Shown here: positions 55,550-64,000 of the stretch, in pieces | Layout: each line of letters begins with the position of its first letter | How positions within the stretch are numbered: position 1 is the first letter of the stretch | From: Lineus longissimus | Lineage: Eukaryota > Nemertea > Pilidiophora > Heteronemertea > Lineidae | DNA length: 64,000 nucleotides | Direction of reading: 5' to 3' | Assembly (NCBI RefSeq): GCF_910592395.1 | Contig: NC_088323.1 | Coordinates: forward strand, 12,635,501 to 12,699,500 | Translations under genes and position numbers: made by a program | The notes under the pieces: generated by a model | The model's input: only the letters and a program-made list of their open reading frames with translations | Told to the model about the DNA's origin: nothing | The model's database searches: none

Positions 55550-58500
55550 CAATGCAGCTTTTTGACCGTTTTCCGGTCTTTCACCGATCAACTAAAAGTA
55601 CGAAAAAAATAGTGCTCGCGAGATGGTAGCCTAGTTTCGTGGGTTAGGGTAACTTGGCTTTCTTCCTCTCTGAACATGCTACAATGTCAACTTTTAGTCC
55701 TCGATATATATATATATATATACTTTCAAGCCTATATACTAACTTTTTTTACAACTGCCTTTTTAAAATTGAGATAGGTATAATAATTGATCACGTGACA
55801 AACATGTTGCTCGGAAACTTTAATTTTTTCTCTGAGCAGTTCCTTTCCAAGATGAAGCCCTTACTTTTGCTGATTGTAACTCAGCAACTACAACAATTCA
55901 CAGAAGGAGACATCACAAGTAACTTGACTCAAAAAGGTTTGTATATTGAAAATGAAATTGTCCATGGACGCTGTGCTCACGATTTCCTAAGAGGAAGCGT
56001 GATACAGATCATTACCAGCTATTGCGGGCCTTACCAATTAAGCCACTCGTGCTATTGGTCCTGGCAGCCCTAAACGAAAATTTTAATTCGGCATTTTTAA
56101 TACCCCTTTGAAAAGTTTGAATAATACAGTGTCCAGAGTACATTAAAGACCTCTTCAATAATCGAAGGAATCGTCAGGCCTTCGGCTTCTCTAATGTTAA
56201 TAGTAGTTGTCAAATATGCTGTCCATTCGTGAGATAATTACGTGTACATAGAGTATGGCCACTAACAACGGCTCGGTGCACATGAAAACATGGGGTAATC
56301 CCGGCTATTTTTTCGCTAAATGGCCTAGAATTCTGACGAGCATTATTGACATTCGCACAACTACGCCCAACCTCGCGTGGCAGATGGAAAGCATGTTACA
56401 TATTGAGGCTAAACTGGGGCTTGAGACCCGCTTCAAGTGGCACAGATGCCAGGCTCATAAAATCACCAAAAACGGCCCGTGTCTTAAGAACTGCATTTCT
56501 CCTGGGGGGGGGGGGTGGGGGGGGTGGAACGGACCCCGTCCCCACTGTGTAGTGCCACCTCAGGTCTGCACAGGAACAGCTTGTGCTGCCATCTGTTTTC
56601 TGAGGTTCCAGCTAGCCTCCTTATTACTGGTTAGTGTCGACCTGGCAATACCCCCTCCTCCATTCCCCGATCCTCCTTTCATGTAACATCATTTATTTGT
56701 TTCTTCCACGAACAATTGCAGCAATTATACGATGGGATTTTAATGGAAAAGACACAACATTAAGGTATTAAAACCATCTGTAAGATTTATGTTCGGCTAC
56801 CAGATTTTATATACAGGTCCACCAAAAGCAAAGAACACCAATGACGATTCAAGGCCAACTGCTTTCCAATCTTCTATAAAAAAAGTGAAAATTATGCAAT
56901 CTTAAGTGAGACATTTATGTTCATTCCTTTACGGTATAAGTGAATAAATCGTTCATAAAGGAATATTTATTTTAGGTTAAACTTGACATTGCATTTTACT
57001 TCTTTATGATCAGGCCGATTATAATTCCTGGCCCGGTTGGTCAAAACTTGGTAACTTTAGTGGTCGCTGACTCTTAGCGACCACTGATAGCCATTCCTGA
57101 TAGCCATTGAGGTTCCGCTAACTTAGCTGTGAGATAGCGCCAGCTCAGCCAGAACGACTAAAACTTGGCGGCACGCTAAGATAACGCTGTTTTAACAGCC
57201 GCCAAGCCACTGTTAGCGGATAGCGGAGCTCTGAACAACAGGGCCCAGGCCTCGTCGTAGCAGCACCATTCCAATTCCAAGTGTAATCTAGAAATGCCGA
57301 TATTGACGCGTGATGGTGAAACATAGCTTTCACAAAATATTTGAATGACATATATCAACAGTGAGACTTGGATGAATTTTAATTTGTGTGCCGCTGAGGT
57401 GTTACTCTCATTCGTTTAGCTGAAACTTGCAAAATATAAAAAATAGTCCTTTCTTTTAGCTAACGAATATTCAATCATAAAACTACGCCTTTCAAATCTT
57501 CTGTGAAGCTATGTTTCAAAAGAGCCCCATTTTTGAAAATATTGGCAGTTTTAGATTTCACACTTATCTGAGGTGGATGTGAGTGCACTTTGGATATTAT
57601 AATGACTAGCATAATACCCGTGGTGCGGGTTGTTTTAAGGTGTCGGCTTACTGTGTAGTCGGGGCAATTTGGGTGAAATGAAATTATATGTCTGGGGGTT
57701 GTGATGTTGTCTTGATTTTGATATGCGTGAAATAGGTCGATGTGCGATGTGGCGCACTCCGCGCCGACCCAAGTGTTTACAAATCGAACATGGTGATTTG
57801 GGGGGGATGATTTTCGTCCAAATTACTTACACTATACGCGTTTTTGGCAAAAACGACCGGGAAAATCTAACTCCACCACTCTTCAAAGTGGTCTCGACTT
57901 ATTTGACGAACTATTTCGCGAATGGTGAAGAGGCAATGGCGTGTTACGAACTTAGTACAACAAATGCCGCGAGCATAGTGGGTGGCAGCACCAGGCGGAG
58001 GAAGTAGTTCGCCTAGGGTTTTTCGACACCCTCCGCACGGACTCCACTCGTTCCGGAACACTCACTTACTTTTTAATCTGCAGTGGTAAGCCTGTTTTCA
58101 TTGCAGTAATGTTAATCGGGATTTGATATTATATTTTATATTTGCCCCGGGTATTCATATAGGGAGCTGTGCGCTACTTTTACCCAGTGCTTGGGTCGGG
58201 TGAGGCGGTTTTGTTATTATGAGACGTGTGTCACGTGATGAATTCCCATACGGTACTTAGAAAAATTAAGAGCGATTAACAACGCAAGGTGAAAGAGTAC
58301 GACCAAAATAAAGGGGGGAAAATTGCGGAAATGGATGAATGCTTTAAACATATAGTGGCCCCAATACTTTCCCGGCTTATTTTTGTATAATTCCACACTT
58401 TTGATTTAATAGATGGCCCCATATGCAAATCAGACCTGCTGAAAAGGCCCCTTATGTTAATGAGTATGCCCATATATAGAAAGAACAAAAAATGCTATTT

Positions 58501-58695
58501 CTCCGAGATCGCTGCAAATTTTACCAATTTAACCCGGCGAGGTGCATCTCCATATCGACCACGACTTTCAGGAAAAGTTTCGAGGTCATCCGATCTGAAC
58601 TGACGGAGGAGATGTGTGACAAACTATTTCAGCTCTACGTCCATCATAGTAGTGATAACAACTGTTGATTTTCTTTTACCATTCTGAAAAGGTTA
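55550..58695. other. Non-coding stretch with simple repeats
   Basis: (TA)n at about 55702-55721; poly-G at about 56503-56527, which gives the glycine run of a spurious ORF; a short hairpin AGTGGTCGCT/AGCGACCACT at 57059-57085. No gene recognised. Confidence 0.45.
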
Positions 58696-59281
58696 GGGAA
58701 CCATCCGACATTTTTGCAATCTGCTGTATTCGGTCAAGTCCAGTCATTCAAATGGTGGAATAAGGATTGCGTAACGCCACCAGACCTGAATATTTTTGAG
58801 CATCCAAAGCTGACTCAGGTGTTTTATTTGCGCATACGGAGCCATGATTGGGCAAGAGTCAACAATATGATATGCCTCTCAAACACGGCTAGTCAAGGTA
58901 TTGGTTTACCTCGAATTAGCATTACAGATAGGATGCTGTTGTTTTCCCCCAACTGTGGGAGTAAGCACCGGAGACTATCAGCATTTGAACAATTCCAAGG
59001 AAAATTGGTGAAAACGGCGGGTTGGCAAGTGCTGGCCATTTCGTATGATGAGAAGAGGGAGAAGGCATACATGTCAGCAAACGGCAAATCATTGGCGATT
59101 GAGAAAATTGGACAGAACAGGTGTAGAAATTATTTACCAGCAGGGCAAACGTGCCGTTTGCTGATCGGCTGCGGTTGTTGCCGGACCTATTTATTTCACA
59201 ACTTTAATGGCGATCTGGCGCACATCCTTGTATTCCAGTTCATCTTGAGTGGAGGTGACTTGTTGAATCTAACTGATCACG
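58696..59281 (+). CDS. LamG-like domain exon
   Basis: The open frame sits between a plausible acceptor (GGTTAG, 58690-58695) and donor (CACG|GTAGGT, near 59281/59282). The product reads FKWWNKDCV, then LFSPNCGSKHRR, GWQVLAISYDEKREKAYMSANGKSLAIE, a Cys-rich loop GQTCRLLIGCGCC, and FNGDLAHILVFQFILS. The order W-x-x-LAISYD ... A-Y-NG ... LLIG ... FNGDLAHILVF is characteristic of laminin-G/concanavalin-type beta sandwiches in extracellular or adhesion proteins. No signal peptide or other domain is in this exon, and neighbouring exons were not found. It could also be a relic. Confidence 0.6.
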
Positions 59282-61514
59282 GTAGGTAATTGAAACACCT
59301 AAATAATTGCAGGTAAAGCACGGGCAGATAGGCAACCTATCCCGCTGGTTGTGGCGTGAATCGTGGCTATATCGGGTAGCCCACAAAACAACGACTACAC
59401 TACTAAATATCATAAATTTCATGTTAAAGATGCAATTGTAGACAGGAGATGAACTCGGAAGATTGCATGAAACTTCTTGAAGATGGTTTGCCTCAAAAAT
59501 AACGTTGAGGTACAGTCCAAGTCACAATTGACATCCTTGCTGCTTCGAGTAAGTTACATGCACTAACCTAGACGGCGATGTATACGCGTAGGTGCGCGCC
59601 GGGTCATGCGTAAGTTACGCACACGTTACAGGTAAGTTACGCGCTACATAGATGTAGGCAAAACGGGTCAATCGAGATTATTTGACGTCATCAGGTAGAA
59701 CCATTTACAGAACCGCTCAGTGAAAGTAAAAACTACATTTCAATCACGTCGGTCAGTTTATCATTCGGCAACCTTTGCGTGTCCTAATTTATGTCCGGAG
59801 GTGGTCGGGACAACTGCTTTGCTGTACGAAATCAACCTCTTCTCCGGGACTACTTGATTAGCAATTCAAAATGGCCGTGTCGTAGCCACTGGTAACACCC
59901 ATACGTCACGGTTTTGGTATGAAAGGGGAAATAAGATTGGATTCAAGTAATTTTTAAAAGGTCTGCCTGTAAACTTTGTGTGCAACTAACGCGTAACATA
60001 CGCGAATTAAGAGATCCCAATTGTGACTTGGACTGTAACTCCACATTTCATTTTGAGAGAGAAAAGTTTGCCGGCTTTTGCCTTCGCGTTTTTGTGAGTT
60101 CAATTTTGAATATATATATTGATCTAGTATTTTTAATGCGGTATACATTCATCTACATGTAGTAACTGGTGGAAAATATTAAATTAGTGGTCCTTGTTTA
60201 TGCTATTTTCTATTTTTTCATCGTTTTTGGGGTCACCGAAAGTTTACTTATAGCCTATGCTGCCATATTATTTTACTTCCCTTTTTGAAAACGTACCAAA
60301 TGTGGCCAATATCAATATCATAAATTTTGTTTTCCGTATTGTACATGACATTGTATTCTTTTTTGTGACCAACCCAAATGAATCGCACCAAACGAAATTG
60401 AAATCTAAAGCAATAGTGTCATGATCAAAACGCGATGGCTACGGTGTGCGAAAAATCTGAACGGCTGCTGGTAGGATCCCGACCAACTTTCATGGACCAG
60501 ATATCTCTTTTTGTTTAAAATTGATGGAGCGGAAAGCTATTCCGATTCAAGGTCTGGGCCTGGATGTTCAGAACAGCGCTAGCGCTGGCGATAACTTAAC
60601 TCATCTTGCCCCGCAATGTTTTGAGATCGCTAAGTCACTCCCCCGAAAAAAGTTTGTGGATCTCGATAGTGGTGACGAAAACACGTTAGAGTCAGGATGA
60701 CTTAACATGGCGTTATCTCCTTCAATGAAACCCTGAGATTTAACGTCACGTTAAGTTAACGCCAGCTTTAGTGACAAAAACTGTTTTGAACAACCGGGCC
60801 CAGGGTGTCACCGTCTCAACGGTAACGGAGAGATGGCTGTGGCATGCTGGACACAACCCCGGACTGACCAGGGAACACCACAAATACATCATCCCTAAAA
60901 TTATTGCAACCTCGTCCATTTAGGGTGGTTTCAAGCAGGTTCATAAATTGATATTACAAGTCGGCGAAAAGAAGGAGGACAAAGAGCAGACAAAGATAGC
61001 GGGGGGGGGGGGGGGGAGAGGAAGGGGGGGAAAACAGCTGAAGTTGACTTTTGCTTGAGCAATTTAAAATGCTGAATAATGTATACATATTTGGATGTGT
61101 TGCATAGAAGGGTTCGATAAAGCGTTGCTACAATACATCGTTTTTTGGACATTGTAGGAAAAGTGAAATTCGTCTTGATGATATCATTTCAAAATTTACA
61201 ACGGTTTTCTCTAGGTATGCCTGTGTGGATAATAGGGCAAAATGTAAGAAAGATGCTCCACATCCCTGCATCTTCACCTTTCTCACATTGCATCATGGCT
61301 AAGAAGCTTATTAAAGTATAGACCTCTGATACTGTTTTGGGAATAAAATAAAATTTCAAAAAAAACGTTTGTGTATTTGGATATTCTATTCACTTTTCTC
61401 CTCGAATCCTGCCAGTAAGAAGTCGGGAAGGTAGGTCGAAAGGAAACTGAGATATAAGAGTGATACAATAAGAAAATTGCACGAGTGGGTGATCCTCGTA
61501 TCCAGATTGCACGA
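59282..61514. other. Non-coding stretch
   Basis: A poly-G tract at about 61001-61017, otherwise nothing recognised. Could contain introns of the LamG gene. Confidence 0.4.
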
Positions 61515-61574
61515 GATGATTTTCTACGGCCTGGAGACCGCAGGTCCAGAACTTTCAGGCCGTAGAAAATCATC
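61515..61574. repeat. Perfect 19-bp hairpin
   Basis: GATGATTTTCTACGGCCTG (61515-61533) and its exact inverse (61556-61574) with a 22-base loop. Function unknown. Confidence 0.85.
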
Positions 61575-62989
61575 AAGTAATCAAGCGCAAGGAGGATCTG
61601 ACACGAGATCAGTTATTTATTTATTATATACCACAAATATCACAATGGTCAAGAAAATGAGGTTAAAGGGGATTTTGGGGACTTTTTTGGGAGGTTTTCG
61701 TAGTCTTGTCTGCCGGATCACTTCACTTTGGGTATATAATAAAAAATGCCATCATACTTCATTAGTGTGTGAACCGTAGTGATTTGGTATCATTAAATAA
61801 ATATCGCACTTCAAGCCATGGAATAAGAAAAGTTATACAACGTTGAAAAAAGATTGTTCCACGAGGCGAATAATTTTGTCTCAAAATACAATGCCGCCTC
61901 TGACAGATGTTGTAATTGTGCAAGGGCGTAACAGATTTTTATGTTCCACATATCACTGTGTTTTCATACAATAGAGAGCACGAAAGAACCACCACGTTTA
62001 AATGGGTGCACCTGCCTTCGTGCTTTTCCCTGAAATACTGGCATGTTGTTTTGTAGGACCCTGGATTAAACATTAATGTATGTAATTGAAGTTTTTCTGC
62101 AGAACTTCCAAACACAAGAATCATTTTCTTTCTAATTAAAAGGCACAAAATAATTTTTATTCCAAAAGAATGATGTCCGTGGATTCGAAAATTCAGTCGC
62201 TAACATTAACATAATTCCATCAACAATATGCTGCGCAAGATATTTTGGAATCCGATATACGACACTTTTAAAACTAACCCACTTTTCCATGCATCATGAA
62301 TCGCAAGACAAGTGGTGTGAAGTTTACAAAGTGCGCCCCCTAATGGTGAGTATTTAAAATGTCCCCTGGAAAAGTTTCCAACCATGTTATAGATATGGCG
62401 TGGCCTCCATCAGCGTTTTTCTAACCTAATTGGTAACAAAGGTTTCATGATTCAATACCATGCACAAGAAGAGCTTGGGCAGTATTTGTTACATACACAG
62501 ACCATACATAGAAATTAGTCGTAAAATACACAGACCATACTTGGGGTTACCAGAGGTTCTGATTTTACATAGAGGAACTGTATTTTGCCTTGATTGTATA
62601 TTTGGGAGACATAAAGACATTAAACGCATTGCGGTTTCAGGTCCGTCTGTCACGTGACTGATATTTGGACAGACCTGACGGCCCGAAGAGGCACCTTGAC
62701 TACTATTACTCCTTTTCAATGATGTGCACATGCGCATCTCCCAGGACACGCGTAGTGATACTTCAAATAGACTCTAAAACGATCAAGATCAAAAGCTATA
62801 TAATGGGACGTTTTGAATCAAAATCACTTTACGTTATCAAAACAAAGTTTTAACAGTCCACGTATACAAAATTAAACTTTAGTTTGCTGGTAATAGGCCT
62901 ATTAAACTTTTAACATCGAACCACTACAGACATGATGGATCGAGATCACCTCTGATCTCTGAGGATTTACTTCACATTCTCAAAGTTTC
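61575..62989. other. Non-coding stretch
   Basis: A short direct repeat TACACAGACCATAC occurs near 62496 and 62528. No gene recognised. Confidence 0.4.
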
Positions 62990-63190
62990 AAAATCTCAAA
63001 AGATCGTGACACGACTTCAAACAGGCTTTGCGTAATGTACACTGTTTTTAATAAAGCATGAGACATTAACAGTTATATTTTATTTCTAGTCAGGAATTTC
63101 AGCCACAGCTTTCGTTTGATAAGATTTACTTCAGAATAAAGGTTTGAAAAGAAGGGGCTCAAGGTCGTACACTAGCGGTAAACTGTTTAT
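62990..63190 (+). repeat. Dispersed repeat R5, copy 2
   Basis: Diverged copy of 18890-19100; see that entry for the shared blocks. Confidence 0.6.
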
Positions 63191-63502
63191 AGAAATCAGT
63201 GTGGTTCTAGAAAAGTCGGCGACCCTCACGGAGAGTTTCTCAACAATTCTGTTGCATTGCATTACAAAGAGTGACCCATGAATGGGAAAGAGTGGCCACT
63301 TTAGTGTCAGAACAGTGCATGAAGCAATTCAGAAACGGAGGATTACACCCGAGCTGTTGCAACCTGGATCAGGGTCTGTATCTGTCTTATGCGTATAACC
63401 GGACTATTCCAGTCAATTAATGAGTTTCCGTGCGCACCGATCCAACATAACGACGCCAAGCCCCCATATATATAATGCCATTTGTCGTTCGATGCCATTC
63501 GA

Positions 63503-64000
63503 CATTGAGATGACCAGTTGGCAAACATCGAATTTGAGATAGTCATGACATCATGTCCTGGCTTTGGCGTTTTTGATGACGAGTTCACAGCAAGGGTTCA
63601 AAATGACAGGCACATAGGCCCTGAGCAAATAGGGTAAATGGGTTGTGACCTGTTCAATGTGCATTGTGCTGGGGGCGTTCATGCCAAGAGATAATGAACC
63701 GGTGTAAAAGGAATGGACGTCCTAGGAATGCAGGACCCCATACAATAGATGTGTATGGTCAACGAATGTGGTTAATGGTTTGGTTAGGGTTAGCTACATA
63801 ATCTTCAACAAAGGAACTCGGCGACTCTATTCACTTTAACAAAAGGACCGGACTTAGATTCCGGGGGACTTGCATTTCTTTTACACCGGTGTTTGATCAG
63901 TGAGTCTAGAGTATACATGAAAACAATATTATACCAGAAGATGCCATTGAGGATGCAATACGTTTTGTGCCTACTCGGAGTATAATAAAAAAAACTGAAA
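63503..64000 (+). repeat. Dispersed repeat R1, copy 3, with insertion, cut by window end
   Basis: Matches 7257-7575 on both sides of a 180-bp insertion. It preserves CGACATTGAGATG, the uninterrupted version of the BEL insertion point. The repeat reaches the window end. Confidence 0.75.
63706..63884. mobile_element. Small MITE inside R1
   Basis: ACCGGTGT is directly repeated at 63698-63705 and 63885-63892. Ends read (GT)AAAAGGAATG and the inverse of GTAAAAGAAATG. The duplication could be 6 or 8 bp because the site is palindromic; 8 bp would suit hAT. Absent from the same point in copy 1. Confidence 0.7.

Noticed and set aside
55083-55565. 160-codon ORF ending in polyhistidine
   Set aside because: The histidines come from an ATC microsatellite; the rest has no motif and no splice context was evident.
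56255-56686. 143-codon ORF with glycine run
   Set aside because: The glycine run is a poly-G tract; no recognisable domain.
63775-63800. GGTTAGGGTTAG as a telomere-repeat trace
   Set aside because: Two units only, inside a MITE; easily chance.

Overview
The window is animal genomic DNA, most likely from a marine invertebrate. It is AT-rich, has no operons, and contains split exons with animal extracellular domains (LamG, PAN/apple-like). Every well-supported gene belongs to a transposable element of animal type: BEL/Pao, Ty3/gypsy, LINE, Tc1, pogo/Tigger and PIF/Harbinger. The gypsy copy has its integrase upstream of reverse transcriptase and a SCAN-like gag. That arrangement is known from the Gmr1-like group described in deuterostomes, so a deuterostome host is plausible but not proven.

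Layout. 1-7256: a nearly complete BEL/Pao retrotransposon on the minus strand with an unbroken 1795-codon ORF and LTRs differing at one of 382 comparable positions. 7257-8690: a dispersed repeat and two MITEs. 10366-18760: a decayed LINE split by a small AT-flanked MITE and by a complete 6.5-kb gypsy element with a TCCGG target duplication. 20281-21857: an old 350-bp tandem repeat invaded by a foldback element whose arms are minisatellites. 22110-24957: a cluster of four PIF/Harbinger remnants, one carrying a nested MITE. 25143-27281: two more inverted-repeat elements. 27532-28431: one exon of an unrecognised gene. 31330-33320: a pogo/Tigger element inside a degenerate 45-bp repeat. 33440-34070: PAN-like gene fragments. 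37331-37935: a 70-bp minisatellite. 38851-41405: an apparently intact Tc1 element with 369-bp inverted repeats.

The most unusual structure is at 43348-50693. A 7346-bp element with 24-bp perfect terminal inverted repeats and a 9-bp target duplication encloses a second insertion at 44231-50625. The second insertion is exactly (A-B)x6-A, where A is 443 bp and B is 549 bp (period 992). A begins and ends with a 13-bp inverted repeat, and the whole array is flanked by a 4-bp direct repeat, ATCG. The units are almost identical, and the array has neither a visible transposase nor the hallmarks of an LTR element.

50694-64000 is mostly non-coding. It holds a Harbinger-like TAA-flanked element (52576-53904) with an inverted partial copy at 36151, a LamG exon (58696-59281), hairpins, microsatellites and further copies of dispersed repeats. 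No RNA genes, CRISPR arrays or complete host genes could be supported. All calls come from reading the sequence; no database search was possible.
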